Assembly: GCA_003999685.1 (NCBI GenBank)
Contig: CP021229.1
Span: 1,612,001-1,676,000 of the forward strand
Length of the DNA stretch: 64,000 bases
Direction of reading: 5' to 3'
DNA from: Taiwanofungus camphoratus
Lineage: Eukaryota; Basidiomycota; Agaricomycetes; Polyporales; Taiwanofungaceae
Shown: piece after piece, positions 12,401 to 29,237 of the stretch
Layout of the letters: each line of letters opens with the position of its first letter
Numbering within the stretch: the stretch's first letter is position 1
The notes under the pieces: model-generated
The model's database searches: none
The model's input: only the letters and a program-made list of their open reading frames with translations
Told to the model about the DNA's origin: nothing
Made by a program: the position numbers and the translations under genes

Positions 12401-14309
12401 TCAAAAGACTCCAACCGAAGAGGCTGATATAAGGACCTACAAACTGTCAGGGCTCTATGATCGATACTTCGAATATGCAGACCTGCTCGCTGCGCAAGGC
12501 CTTGTCAAGGAGGCCGTTGCATACCTGAAGCTCACACCGGAGGACTATCATGGATCTGCTGGATCTCCTTTTGACTTCACAGTCGGAAGGGATCGCCTTC
12601 TGAATGCTGCTGCCACTACCATGTCTACTGCCAGAACCGCCTCAGTCCCTGTGGCAGCGTATAATGTGCCCCCCGTGGCATCGACAAGCGCGGCCTACTC
12701 ATATGCCCAACACACTGCGCCTGCGCAACAGCCCCTTGCTTCCCAGGTTCCCACGGTCTCTTCCTCAGTGTATGAACCATATAACCCGCTTGGTACCATA
12801 AATCCATCACAGCTTGCTAATCCTTATGTTCCTTCTGCTGTACCGGCATCGCAGTCGTATCAACCATCTGCTACGTTCTACAACCCTTCAAATCCTTATG
12901 CACGACCATCCTCCCAGCCTCAGCACGCATTGTTAGCTCAGGGCCCACAACAAAATACCATCTTACCTCCTCCGCGCGCCGTCAGCGCGACACCCTCTGC
13001 ACCTCCTCCGCCTCCCAAACGGGAGAACGGTGGATGGAATGATGCTCCATCGCTACCTGGCCAGCGACGGATGCCTGCTAGTGCCAACATGAACAGACCA
13101 CAAGCGATCACTTCTCCCTTCCCAAATGCCCCTACCTCGCCTAGTCTTCCCTCCACTGCCTTTTCTGGGCATGGTCAGACACCTGTCACACTTCCACCCC
13201 CTCCTCGTCCTGGTAGTGTGCAGGCGCGTCCGCCTCCCCCACCTCAGGCGCAGCGCATGCCTCCGGCTCCACAGACCGGGCCAGGGCCGTATCCTCCTCA
13301 TGCACGTCCGCCATCTGGCCCACCCGGTCCACCTGGCCCTGGGCTCCAGCATTTCGGGGCTCCGCCTGGACGAATGATGATGTCTCCACCGCCAGGACAA
13401 GGTCTCTCGAGACCGCCTCCACCTCCTATGGCTGGGGCAGGCCCGTATGCGCAGTCCGTGCCCGCGCCTGGACGGACTCCGCCACCTCCGCCACCTCCAC
13501 CTCATGCGCATGGTCACCCTCCCCACGGTCCAAGCGCAGGCATGCCAGGGCCCTCTGGCGCGTACGCTCTTGGTACACCTCCCCCTCAAGGCCCGCCTCC
13601 TCCTGGACCAGGGCAGGGACAATTCGCGTCGCGGCCGCCTCCACAGCAACAGCAACCACAGCCTGGAAGCTTTGTGCCTCCGTTGCCGCGGGTCGGCCCT
13701 ACTCCAAATGGTCCTCCACAAGGTCCTCTCAGGGGCCCGACGCCTAGTACGGCGGCTGGAGTCCCACCTCGCACGAACGTCGGTCCTCCTCCACCCAAGT
13801 ATCGTGCGTACTGCGTGTTGTCCGTTTGCCATAGATTGTGCTTATGTTCCTCGATATGTCTTATAGCTCCTGGTGATCGCAGCCACATACCGGAGGACAT
13901 GCGCCCGGTGTTCAATGTGATTGCGGCACATTTGGAACGGCTGAAACAGACTACGCCAGTAAGTACATCGCACAATGCCTTGTCCATATTGCGATAACGC
14001 CATGGTATAGCCACAACAGAAGCGCTTAGTGGATGATCTAGAGCGCAGGATCAATCCCTTGTTCGATGCGCTCAATTGTGAGACGCTGTCGAAGCCCGTG
14101 TGCGAACAGTTACTCGTACTTGCGAGAGGTATATCCTTTATGCGTTTAGGATTATGCGTTATGATAACCTCTTTCCATCATCAGCGATGGACTCGCACGA
14201 TCGTGAAGTAGCAATGGCTCTGCATATGGACCTCCTCACAACGGGTTCGCTGACTGATGATATCGGACTCTGGATGTCTGGAATCAAACAACTCATTCTG
14301 CGGTTATAA
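9418..14309 (+). CDS. SEC31: COPII outer coat protein SEC31
   Basis: SEC31 forms the outer cage of COPII vesicles with SEC13 at ER exit sites. The start [16 protein letters not shown] is the family N-terminus. WD40 repeats follow over the first 350 or so residues (for example [52 protein letters not shown]). Next come a SEC13-contact and alpha-solenoid region ([17 protein letters not shown], then [19 protein letters not shown] and [20 protein letters not shown]) and a long Pro/Gly-rich segment encoded at about 12.9-13.8 kb. The C-terminal helical domain is [20 protein letters not shown] to [17 protein letters not shown]. Six or so introns break the WD40 part, a single exon of about 3 kb carries the middle, and small exons finish the 3' end. 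The length of about 1,300 residues is typical. Confidence 0.93.
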
Positions 14310-14631
14310 CGCCTCCGTCGCACGTGACGTATGGGTTTGAGCATTCCTGCTCGCAAAATTCGGATGATGTTAGAGTCGCCAATGTGTTTAGTAGGTAGTA
14401 TAAAATGTGTCGCCTCCTTCCTATGTTTCATCGGTCGTCCCTTCTAAATCTATCGTGCGTAATGAGAACTGGACATTACAAATTTGATCTTACAAGCGTG
14501 CAGTTCTGTCTTTGACGAGAGCCAAAATAAACAGGATTGGTGTCAACTTTTGATACACGATACTACTGAGTGACACAGTTCTAAAATACATCTAACAAGT
14601 ACGATCGTCCAAGACAAATTTTAAATCGATC
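14310..14631. other. Convergent 3' intergenic spacer (SEC31/GPN2)
   Basis: The two genes end tail to tail here. The 322 bp should hold both 3' UTRs and polyadenylation signals. I see no other gene. Confidence 0.6.
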
Positions 14632-15832
14632 TCATAAGATCTTGCTGGTCGGTCTTTCCCTGATCTTGGTCTTCGTTGCAGCCTCCTGTACCAATTGTCC
14701 TTCTCGTCTCCATTGTGCCTTTTCCCATGCGTCCCATTCGTCCTTGGCATCAATCCACCGCTCTTGTACGTCACGCGTATCACTGCGAGGGCCGTGTACA
14801 TGCCCTGCCGCGCTTGAGAACAGGGCGTAGGCATTAGGACGCAGAGACGGAGGTGCACCAGCAGCCTCCACAGTACCAGGAGGCTGCTTCGCGTCTTCTG
14901 GTGGAACGAAAATGCATCCTGTAGCTTTATCGATCACACGTGTGAGATGTAGCATAGACTCCTTGTCCTAGAGAACAGAAACGCGTGTGGGACGTTGTCA
15001 AGACAATTGCATGCCTGCCCACCTCCACTGCAAGGGTTTCGAACCCTACGAGCCCATAGTCCTCGATGAGCGAGCATATTGCCACATTCAAGGCGGCATA
15101 CCGCGGAGATAACGACGATAGCGTGTTTTCCAGGTACGAGAGGTCCTGTACTTCTGTATAGAAGTCTAGGTTGAAGTCTATCGAGGATAGGGGTGAGCGA
15201 AGTGGTACCACGACAGGAAATGAATGTGTACCAAGATCTCCGTACTGCCGAATCAGGTCGACCTTCGACAACACGTTGATATGCGGCAGTTCGAGATGAA
15301 GCATAGCCCTGAGGGACAGCATCAGAAGCGAGATAAATTTCGAGGCATCTGTGACATAATGTGCATCACAAAGATGGACCGCAGCTAGCTGACAGAGCTC
15401 CTCGTCAGTCCGCGTATGAAGATCGTCGCAGCCACGCACCCGAAAGCCGCTTTTCGTCAGTTTTTGCACGATGTTTTTCACGCTGTCGTGGTTTGTGCTA
15501 AGTTCGACCTGCCCAGGAAGATCGAACAGGACGTATGCATCGTTGCCTAGCTCCTTCAACCGCTCTTCCAACCAGTCGTAGTTTGCCTCGAGATACTCCA
15601 TGCAATACAGCATGCCGCCATTTGGTCCAAGCTCGTGTTCGTTCATGACCTCCTGGAGAGTGATCAGAGAAGATATGTCAATTGCACACGGATAAGGGAT
15701 GTTGTCATTCGCAGGATCCAGGTTGACGACGGAAAGGGGACGATTCAAAGCAGTAAATAGCTGGTACTTTCCATAGCAGTATGTGGATTTTCCACTGCCA
15801 GGTGAGCCACAGACAACCTCTCCGAAAGGCAT
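14632..15832 (-). CDS. GPN2: GPN-loop GTPase 2
   Basis: GPN-loop GTPases act in cytoplasmic assembly and nuclear import of RNA polymerase II. The start MPFGEVVCGSPGSGKST places the P-loop at residues 8-16. It is followed by NLDPANDN, the hallmark GPN tripeptide in HELGPNGGMLYCMEYLE, the G3-like FDLPGQVEL and the base-recognition motif LSKVDL. The in-frame extension upstream of this ATG was rejected because the family begins directly with MPFG. One 55-nt intron (14968-15022) joins LAVE to DKESMLHLTRVIDKATGCIF near the C-terminus. The C-terminal tail (DAWEKAQWRREGQLVQEAAT to RPTSKIL) is charged and variable. It is divergent from the RecQ gene, with 293 bp between starts. Confidence 0.93.
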
Positions 15833-16125
15833 CTTCACTGCAATATACCAAACCCTTCTCAGCCTGATCAACCGGTTGGCCGTACCAAGTGTACTAGCAA
15901 TGTACTGTCCAAGCCACAATTATGACTTTGATACACGTGACGCCGATACTTTCTTAGGATGGAAGTTACTTGCTGATTTGGAATAGCGATCGGTGTTAGA
16001 CAAAGTAGTCCTCGACGTCGCGTCTTGTACGCGTCTTGATCGCGTTTTACCACTTGCGCGCCTAGTTTACGAGATTTGGCCGGATGCTAAACAACTGATA
16101 ATCTGCCTTCAAGCCGATTTTGACA
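15833..16125. promoter_or_regulatory. Divergent promoter between GPN2 and the RecQ helicase
   Basis: 293 bp separate the outward-facing start codons of the two genes and must contain both promoters. No individual element is assigned. Confidence 0.45.
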
Positions 16126-19591
<3,466 letters not shown>

Positions 19592-19751
19592 CTGTGATGG
19601 GGATATACAAATTGCTGTAATATTGTGTACTACATAAATACATTGTGAAGGCCGCCCTCAACCTTAAAGATCAGCGCCTCCTCATCGGTGACATAAGTAT
19701 CGATCATAAACATAATTACCAGTGTAGATGCTAGATGCTAAATGTATCTGC

Positions 19752-21539
19752 TTATTGAGTCGCTGAAAGTTTTGGGCGCTTCAGTGCAGAACGCAGCGGT
19801 GCTTTAGGCATGAGGCGATGTTCCATGTCGATCCGTACTCCCTCTTCATTCATCCAGCCCGTGTTAGGCTCGGGATAACACTGGCAATAACTTTATCAGG
19901 AACGCCGACTAGCCGCTACTCTTGGGCATATACTCACAGCCAGATCTGGAGGATACTCTTGCCCAAGCTCCGGAGACTTGAACCTTCCGTCGTTAGTCCA
20001 CAGCTGGTCCCTATAGGAGATATCACATGAGAATCGTCTTTTGGAATTGGTGTCAAGACTCTTACCCGCGACGATTAAACCATCCCCTTCGACGCTCACT
20101 GCGCGGTATTGGAGACGGGCATATAAGATCCTCGGTCCACCGAACGCAGCGTCTCGTCGCCACTGTTAGGGTATTGTCCCAGGATGGAAGCGGGCCGGAC
20201 GGCTCCGGCCGAATGTCGCCATTCCTTCCGTTCACACCATTCACAGTCGTTGAGGTGGGCTGAGGTTTCGGCTCCCCAGTAGGAGGGGGCCGAGCCTGTG
20301 TCGATGGAGAAGTATCAGCAGGCCGGACACTTGAATTTCTCGTTATCGGGGGCGCCGAAGGCCGAGGGTCACATACGCCGGGTGCCACTGACAGTGGCGG
20401 GACAGCTCTGCGCGGTGGATCAACGCCGTCAGCTGCCTTAGTAACAAGTGAGGTCAATCCGGGAGGCACGCGTAGATTTGATGAGCTGCCCTGACGATAC
20501 TGGGAAGAATCCGATTGGGGTGACGGAAACTCATGCCTTTGATCTTGTGATCCGCTTCTCGCACGAGAGACTGGCTGGGTACTCGTGCGGTCATCAGAGC
20601 TCCTCCTGACAGGCGACGGTGCAGAAGGCCCAGTGGTCCGGGAATCCTGCCTGCTATCTTCGCGAGGCTCTGCAGCCGAGGGTCTCCGTGGGGGCGCAAG
20701 CATGTCGATTACTGGGTCGTCGATGACGGTGTCGCTATCGCTATCAGATACTGTTTCAGCAGTCGTGAGATTGATGGGTAGAGTGAAAGTGGGAGCGGGA
20801 ACTCCTGGACGGAGCGAGGTGTTGGGCGGAGCTGAATGGAGTCCGGGAGGGGAGGTGCGGACACCGTTTGAAGGACCGCGCGGAGGCGCAGAAGCGGGAG
20901 AGGACCTATATGGTACAGTGAGAGCAGTGCTTGTTGCATTCTGGGCAACGAGTGCGGTTGTTTCCAAGGTCTCCGTGCTACTACTAGCACGAGTCGACGA
21001 TATCTCTACCGACGCGGAAAAGGCAGACTCCGAGAGTATATCAGAGTCGGAACTAGAAGAGGATGGGGAACTCGCCAAGACATCAGAGACGGAGGAGATA
21101 GAACGCTCATAGATATACATGTCGCCGGCTGAGCTAGGATATATTCCGTACGTTTTGGAGGACTTGCCACGTTTCGAGTCGAATGGCCCCTCATAAACTG
21201 AGGGTTGCGCAGTACGATACGCAGCGGACGGGGTCAGCGAAGGCTTTCTCTCATTATCGAAGCGGGATAAATAACCAGATGACTTCGACCAAACACCCGT
21301 GCCTGTGGGCCGACTCTGCGCGACTTTGCCTGTCGCACCGTGTGGATAGGAGGAGGCCGCGGGAGTCTTGAAGACGTGGACCGAAAATCCTCGAGGTACC
21401 TCAAAGTACTGTGAAGAAGGGAGACCGCTGCTCTCAATTCCCTGCTCATTGTCAGCTAAAGGCGGTGACTGACCTTCGAAGAACCGCTACGGTTATTCCT
21501 GGCCGAATTTTTGGCGTCGGAGCCCAGCGATGAGAGCAT
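19752..21539 (-). CDS. Conserved basidiomycete protein, Ser/Pro-rich with WFNRRGDQLW C-terminus
   Basis: Function unknown. The start MLSSLGSDAKNSARNNRSGS precedes a 32-nt intron, after which a long exon runs to the 3' end with two further introns. The first 400 or so residues are low-complexity, rich in Ser, Pro and Thr, with an acidic SDSDSDTVIDD patch, and are probably disordered. The C-terminal 80 residues are compact and look conserved: CVRWTEDLICPSPIP, then RRRGWFNRRGDQLWTNDG, PELGQEYPPDLA, YPEPNTGWMNEEGVRIDM and a basic end, PLRSALKRPKLSATQ. I recall this C-terminal signature from other mushroom-forming fungi but know no activity for it. It converges with RecQ (160 bp between stops). 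Confidence 0.8.
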
Positions 21540-22260
21540 TGTGCACGGCGAATCCAGTTACAAGCGGAGTTCACTAGGCAGACTTATAGCGAGTGGAAGG
21601 GGTGAATGGCGTGCATGTCTGAGTTCTAGACACGAGCCTTTCATTTGAACGGCATGTGAAGGTTGTAGGCCAATTGACCTACCACATGCCATAAGGCGTC
21701 GAGGAAGTCGTGGAAGATCGGACATGTGAAAGTGATTGCAAGCATAGTTCCGCCTAGCCTGCGTTGGGAGTCCAGCTTTGACTGCTACTGATAGTAACAA
21801 TCTCGCTAGAAATGACGCAGAACTCACACTCGTCATACCGCGAGAATTCGAAGGCAGACCATATCAGACTACGATGATCTGGTTCGTCGCCGTACGCAAC
21901 GTTCATACCAGCGTCGGGATGAGTCCTGAAGTGTACTGCGCCCATATTAAGTGCACTAGGGCATGTTCTGAGATTGGTAGCACGAAGGAATGGTGAGGCC
22001 ACAGCCGTGCACCCTACAGCATTCTCGATTGATCCGTTTCCAAGGCGTGTATGTGAAGTCTCATTTCAAGGACTCTCCGGGAACGTGACATTTAAGAACT
22101 ATAAGCACCCACAGGCCACGAGCCCAGGTCAGGAGACCGTGGTTCCTCCAAGACCGGACGTTCACCGAACGTTGAGCGTGCGCGGTCACGTCCACAGCAG
22201 ACTCAAAGAGATTCATATAAAATTAAGATACAATAGAACAAGCAACCAAGTACAATACTT
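21540..22260. other. Intergenic, no gene recognised
   Basis: About 720 bp between the 5' end of the Ser/Pro-rich gene and the 3' end of CFT1. It should hold the promoter of the former and the 3' UTR of the latter. Short open frames on both strands resemble nothing I know. Confidence 0.5.
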
Positions 22261-25200
22261 TCACCATGCTCCGGTCATGTTCAACCAGTCCTTCATTATC
22301 ACTGCTCTCTCGGTTCCAATCTGGCGAGTCACTTCGTTTTGGCGAGTTATTGGCAGGTCCTCGAAGGTAGCCAGTAGATTGCCATCCAGAATGCCCTTAG
22401 ATAATGGCCTCGAGACGTAGTCATTTCGTACCATCCTGCCTCATGGATCAGAACTAAGTGCAATTTTGCAAATACAGCAGCACATTGCTTACCGGAATGC
22501 TTTCGGGTTCAATCCTGCCACGTGCTGCACATTGCGAGTTAGTTGACCTTGCAGAAGATGCAGTCTTTTAGACGCAGCTTCATCGACATAGGTCAATGAA
22601 ACCAAAGAGCCATTCGTACATCCTGAACAGACGCATTAGATCTAAAGGTAGCATTGTGAATGGATTTCGTATACCACACAAAAGCTTAGCCTGCGGTATT
22701 TCCATATCATCGGCCTTGCGACGAGCAACCAGCACCGAAGTACGGTATTCCGTTTGTCCGTGGAATTCGGTACGACGCAGAAGATATTGACCGTTGTTGG
22801 ACTCAGGATCTAGAGTCGAAATGGTCAGTGGTGAAGGGGACAAAGTTTTGCACACATGATATACCGTGAGGGTCATACTCATAAATCCTCATGACACCAT
22901 CTTCGTCGCCAGTTACCAACGAGACACGCCCGTCCGCAAAGAATAGATCAGCATTTGTTACGCACACGTGGTAAGGATCTTTGCCAAGTATCACGAGTTT
23001 ATATGGATCCTCCTGTCAAGACTCTGAGTACCCTAACGATGGACCGATGTTCGTTCCGACGAACCTGGAAGGCCACAAACCAGACACTTTTGACAGCGTC
23101 GCCGATGACCAATAAATTCTTCACTGCACGGAGGGAGGTGACATAGACACCGACGTCCAAGAAAGCAACCCCAACGAGCCGTTCGTCGAGGTCAAACGCT
23201 CGCACAAAAATCTATGAGGGCTATGTGCATGGGTCTGGTGTGAACGACAGAACACTAACGAGCATACCTTTTGGCCCATAGACGAGACGAGATAATTGTC
23301 CATTCCACATACGGCAGTGACTGGGCCCTTAGCATCATCCCGACATTGGAGCTTCAGTCTATACCACCGTTTGGGGCTCGAGTTATGGTCGGGAACAACT
23401 TCCACGATCTCAAAAATATAGACCTGGTCTCGGACTTCAATATGATCCCGTCAGTGTACAAATCGGTGAGTTTTACTCACCGCGCCTTTGATTGCCAGAT
23501 CCTCCCCACGGTTGATTGTAGTTCCTACAGCAATGAAGTCCTTGGTCCCAGTCTCGGTGCTCATTGTCTCCAAAGTCACGCAATCGAGACAATTGACGAA
23601 CTCATTCTGAGCAAACTCATATCTAATCAGAGTAAGACTTGCGATGCGCCGTTCTAGATTCTCAGTTGACTTACCCGTCCATCGTAATCCATCCTTCTGG
23701 TGATATCAGCTCCAGAGTAGAAGATTCACAGCTAGGATATGAGATATTGGAGGCTGTTGATCGGAAGACTTGAATTAGTGACGACGCCAACAGCCAACAG
23801 GCCAATTTTCACGTACCATCTGGTTCCCATACTATATTCCCGTCTTCATCATAGGAAGCAAACTTGGATTGCAGAGAAGATGTGGCTGCAATCAATGAGG
23901 TAGACGGGTCATAGACCACATTGGAGTACGACCTTGAGCGAGATATGGATCTCGATGGTAAATGCCCGTCAAGCTGGACATCGGGCATCCACTCCATAAG
24001 GCTAGGGCCCTTTTATGTTATCAGTAAACAAGGCAACAGAACGCGTGAATTACATGGTGCGTCTCACCTCTTCGGTATACAAGAGAAAATCGCCCTTCGA
24101 CTCCCATACAGAGCATGCAGTGAAGGCGTGAACGACTGAATGACCTGAAGGAAATATTTTCACACCCCCTTTATCTGTGGAGAGAATCCAACACGGTCGA
24201 TCACCGGTGAAGAACACTCCAGAAAAGGTCTGTCCGGGTGTCGGAGACGTCACGAATGGGATAAACAGTCGTGAGATCCGCTTCTGCTCGGCTAGTACAG
24301 ATTTTTCCACCTCTTCGACATGCTGGATGTCAAATGCTCGAGACAGTACTTTTACAAATTTGATGAGGAGCGTCGAAGTTCGGCTTGTAGGTAAATGATC
24401 AGTTGGCGGAAGCACCGGGAATGCCTCGTACACTGCAAGCTGTCCAGACCGTAAAAAGACCTATGAAAGCCTGAGATGAGCATTATCCACTAGGCTAAGC
24501 GACTCCCATGACCTACCATGAGGTGAGGGCGTGGTAAAGATTCGCCCAAGACCGCAATCAAGATCTGTTCAATGTCCAACTCCTGCGGTCTCCGAGGAGG
24601 GTCCTGAGGAAGAGATTGAGCGGGAGGATCGTACGAGTCTTCAAATACAGGCTCCAAGGTTGCTAAAAGGGAAGTCGAGAAAGCCAGTGTAAGTTTCGGA
24701 AGTGTCCATATCTGCAAGGGTATCAGCACATAATGTTATGTAATATTGGAATAATCTACCTCCACAACGCCTTGCGGTCTGCACAGGATGAGCCATTGTG
24801 TCCGGTTTCCGGCATTCATGGCAGCTTGTAGAGTCGAAGTGACATTTTCCGAAGTTGCAGTTTGAGTATTTTGGTGAGTCTGGAATACACCACTGTTATC
24901 TGTAAAGAAACACCCGGCTAGATAACGAGATGTCTATTCATCGCGTGTTATCCCTTCCGGTGAAACGTAGACAAAATGGAGCTACGAACCTTTTCACCCA
25001 TCGGAGACATGTCTTTTCGCCTAATCTTGCCTCGTTCGCTCTCCCCGATAAACAACCCAATTGAGTCATCATCTCGGATAATCAGTACGAAAGGGTCACA
25101 TATACTGCAGAATCGAATTTTTGGCCTCGGAACATTGCTATCCCAGTCTTTAATGACTTGTCTCTCGGTGCCATCTGAATGAAGAAATTAAAAACCACTG

Positions 25201-27878
25201 GGGACAATCCATTTTGTAAACGTACCAGGCTCCAGGACTCTGATGACGTTGGTTACATTTACCATCACGTGTAGGATAGCAGTGCCTTGGAAGAATGGAG
25301 CGGCTCCTATGGTTGTACCGGGTATTCGTGTCGTGATGGTTATGTCGGTCTGGGGATTTCGGGATGCAATCTGACAAACATAGGGTCTGTGTGATACCGG
25401 TCGATAATGCGGCAGAAAAGACATACCCTAGAAAGTCCTGGAGAAGGATTTGCGTCTGTACTGATGATGATCGAGTCATTCTCTGAATGAAATGGATTGA
25501 CGGGTCGTTCATATGTTGCTCCATTGACCTTAACAGCTTGCCGTACAGGGAGCGACCACATTCCACGCCCACCGCCAATAGCGTGTAGCTTACGCTTGAT
25601 GTGTGTCGGAATGTCTCGCTGGTAATAAACATTGAATGGCGTCATCGTCAACAGCTGAAGACCAGATTTACTTTTGTAAAGTTGTACCTGTAGTAACGTA
25701 AACCCTCCCAAAAGACCTGAACCTGTTGCTGCGACAAGCTCAGGGACAGAGCGGTCCTAAGGGTTATCGTGATAAGTGTGAGGATTGGGATGTAAAGGTT
25801 ACGTACTGACCCCATTCTTTGCTAGTGTGAAAGCTATGTCGGCGATCGGGCCATGGGCTGGCAGTGAATCACATAATGAAAGGCGGACGACTGTTCGTTT
25901 CTTGGAAATAGTTGTTGCACCATTCAAAGAGCCATTGATGTGATGCTGTTCCATTGCCTTTGAGTTTCCGTACAGATCTACCGTACAAATGTCTTATTAC
26001 TGGACCCGCATTTCCTAAGTGTCCACTCACCGTCGTCATCATCTAGATCCATCGCATCTGTGTGTGCAACAACAGTAGCAGGTGCGGTGGCCATATCTGT
26101 GTCATCGCCCGTAATATCTTCCTCGACGTGCGCCGTCTTCAGCAAGACAGATGGACCTACGATACTTCCAATGAATAAATAGTCGTCTTGCATTTTTCTC
26201 ACTATGGTTGGTATTGTGGTTCGTGCAACAGCAGCTGCCATGGACAACCGCGATACAGTCTTCCCATCGACTACGATCTCAACTGGATAAACTGTCCCAT
26301 CTTTGAGAACAACATAAAGCGTCTTGTCGTCCACAAAGGAAAAGCGGGAACCTTCCAGTTGTAAGTCGCATGACTGTTCTTGCGATGAAAGCATCGGCAT
26401 CGACATATCGCTTATCCTTGGCGGCCACCCGTTCACAGGTAGAATGACCCGGCGCGAAGATTGGTCCACATAGATAATACTGTTGCACGCAAGAACGACG
26501 ACCCCACCTAAGGCGGTGGAACAAGCTGTAATCGAGAAACAGTCGTATGGAAGGCCCTCGACAGCAGTGATCACGGGGTAGTGGCTTGTTATCAAGTCGA
26601 GAGTGAAAATGAACAGTGCCACTGTGTCCTTATATTCTTTCAAACGTCTGTGGAAGATTGTGTTTTAGCTTGCCGTGACTTCAAATTTGAGAGACGCACC
26701 CCGTCCATGTCTGCCGGTATTGACATAAGACAGCAATAGTTGGATTGTTAAATCCTGGCAAGAATGTGAAGTCGATGACATTACGAATGCGTTCATCCAC
26801 ATCAGCTGCCAGGTCAAGAATGAAACTCGGCGAGTAAGGCACATCTCTGAATGGTGTTAGAATCACATTAAACAAATTTGAATGTTGATATACCTTGTCT
26901 GGTTCGTTTCCTGCTCCATAAGGTCGAGCTCTGCTTGTGATTGGTAAAACGGGAGTATTGCTATCGAATCTTTGGGTAAAGACAATGCCGCGCAGCGCGA
27001 AAGGGGATCCGCGCGCAACTCGGAAGTGAATAGTGGCGAGTCAATTGACATCTGAAACTGTGTCAGAATGAATTATTGAAGCGGCACCGACAACACTTAC
27101 AAGCTGTGGAGCACGTTCATAGGTATGTATGGATACTGTAATGAGGTCGTGCACAGCATCCGACCACTCTAGAAGAGCAATCTAGGGCATAATACGTGAA
27201 CTGAGGGGTTCATGCATGACTGGTATGGGAACATACCTTGGCATCCTTGAAAGATACCAACAGGCGGTCCAATTTGTCTTCAATCGAAGTCACAATTCTG
27301 ATTGCCTCGACGCCGGTAACGATGCCATGTAGGCGATGCTCTCGCATGAGATAGAAACGGCTAACGGTCGGTGGATGTAAGATGCCGTTCTGACCAGTTG
27401 ACTAGCGCGACACGAGAATCGTCAGTACTGAACTGTGAAAGGTCTCGCACACACATCTCACGACAGGCAGAGAACTCGAGGAAAAGTTGACATATCATTT
27501 TTTCTCGGCGATACTGCAATAACAGCGGCAAGTTATCCAATTCACCTTGACCGAACCCATATTCACGAAGCCTTCGCCCGACACATCCATCTCAACCTCG
27601 CCCTCAACCGCTTCTGTTCCTTTCCGGACGCTGGCACGTCTATCTCGCTCATCCTCCTTTTGCGTCGAGATCGGCGCCGTCTCTTCCCTGACCTCGAAGA
27701 TACGCAAAAGGTGAGAGCGAGCGACAACAATATTGAATAGGGTATGTCCAGTCGTCTCGCCGACCGTACTGTATGGTAAGAAGTCTTTGCTGTTCGGAAG
27801 GGTCGAAGGGGTTAGCTTTAGGCATGCCGCAAACTCGACACCGCTGGGAGGCAGAATTTCCTGCCGCAATGCCTGCAT
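22261..27878 (-). CDS. CFT1: Cleavage and polyadenylation factor subunit CFT1 (CPSF160)
   Basis: This is the largest subunit of the mRNA 3'-end cleavage and polyadenylation complex, a scaffold built of WD40-like beta-propellers (MMS1/DDB1/CPSF160 fold). The start MQALRQEILPPSGVEFAACL leads into NIVVARSHLLRIFEV. Middle exons give DPLSRCAALSLPKDSIAILP, VIDFTFLPGFNNPTIAVL, LDLITSHYPVITAVEGLPYD and NGWPPRISDMSMP. The C-terminal domain has ADLFFADGRVSLVTGDEDG, MRIYEYDPHG and RRTEFHGQTEYRTSVLVARR, ending ITRQNEVTRQIGTERAVIMK then DWLNMTGAW. More than 25 small introns fragment it, by far the most intron-dense gene here. Individual splice sites in the middle were not all resolved, so exon boundaries are approximate, but order and ends are clear. 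Confidence 0.9.
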
Positions 27879-29237
27879 CGCGTAACCCTCAATATTGCTT
27901 GTCCTTGGGTTCAGTTAAGGACCCTTGCTCCCCAGGTGAAAGTAGAAAAGGGCGGTCTATAGCCGTAAAGTGTTGTCTTCGGTTGCGAACGTAACTTGAC
28001 CTATTGCACGTCCCGTTGGGTATATAAGGTTTACCACCAGCCCTAGTAATTTTGAACGATCTCTTCTGTCCTATGCTGCGAAAGCAACGACTACGGTCGT
28101 CCACTTCAAAACAAAGTTAGTCGTGAATATCTAAGGACGTCACATACGTGTTGAATTGTCACATCGAACGAGGTCACGTGCTTCGGCCAAAAAAGTGTAC
28201 CGGCTTGATACTATAGCATTCTGTGGTTATTCAAGTCGACGACTTTTCCGAAATAATTTCCTCTTAGTCAATACTTTCTCGAGGGTGAAAAGCATCACAA
28301 ACGTTATTCATGTGTCAATTCTGATTTTTTTTAAACGACGGTAGTCTTAACATCCCGCAACAATGCATTTGCTAATAATCCCATATAGAGTCTGGAAATG
28401 TGTTTTCTATCAAAAAAAGGAAACCCAGACAATGTTGTAAGTGCAGGGATTGAACATAGTTGAGATGCCACTGACTATTGGTCTCACATCAGGCATATCT
28501 ATGGGTTCGAAATTTAAAAAAAAATTGGATGAGTGAAGGACAACGTCTTTTACTCGTTCTTCACAGTCTTGTTTGAATGAGCTATTGTGACTTTCCTAGC
28601 CGGTCTAGGATCCGCAGGTTCGTCTGGTTAATTACATGACCGATGAATCAACCTTACAGCACCAGAAGGCCCGCTCTGGTAGTTTCTCCTCTGCCCAGCT
28701 CGTAGAACTCCGTTTTTGGAACTCGATGGCTGCAGCTAAATACTGTGCAGCTTCTAATCGTTCCGTCCTAAGGGCCATTTCTCTCGCTTTTTTTCGCACA
28801 ACGCGGATCCAGGGCAAGCTCTACGCAATCTCTGACACATTTGTACTAGATAGCGTCTGCTTTGATGTCCATATTTCTTATACAGATGTCAGTATAACCT
28901 TCTCATTTCAGTTAATGATGCCATCCACCAAATCTTTCTGCTTCCTGGGTGACTTTCCACAAGCAGATCAGGAACATCGGAGGCCAGAAGATAGAACAGG
29001 CGCAGGGGCCTGTTTACCTTGTTGTTCATGGACATCGATTTATTATAGCGAATAACGTGACAACAGTCTTTACTATCTCCACCTGTGCTAGGGTTATGGT
29101 TTACAGTCCCGGGCCGTCAATTCGTTCAATGACACCATCTACCAAAATCCCATGCAATCGGCTTTACTAAGCAGTAAGGGGCTCATGACCTCAGGGGATA
29201 TAAGCCCATTGCTCCTGTTCTCCGAGTCTAAGACAAC
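27879..29237. other. Intergenic with a possible exon relic on the minus strand
   Basis: Contains the CFT1 promoter and the leader of the first glutathione transferase. AT-rich with short A and T runs. One minus-strand open frame (28632-28817) encodes a charged helical peptide (RKKAREMALRTERLEAAQYL) that looks protein-like. I could not attach it to a family or to flanking exons. Confidence 0.35.

Noticed and set aside
13053-13832. Arg-rich minus-strand frame opposite the SEC31 proline-rich segment
   Set aside because: Reverse complement of Pro codons yields Arg/Gly/Trp-rich frames. SEC31 is clearly the real gene.
28636-29170. Plus-strand open frames before the first GST
   Set aside because: No homology, no consistent splice pattern to the GST exons, and the composition is like the noncoding surroundings.
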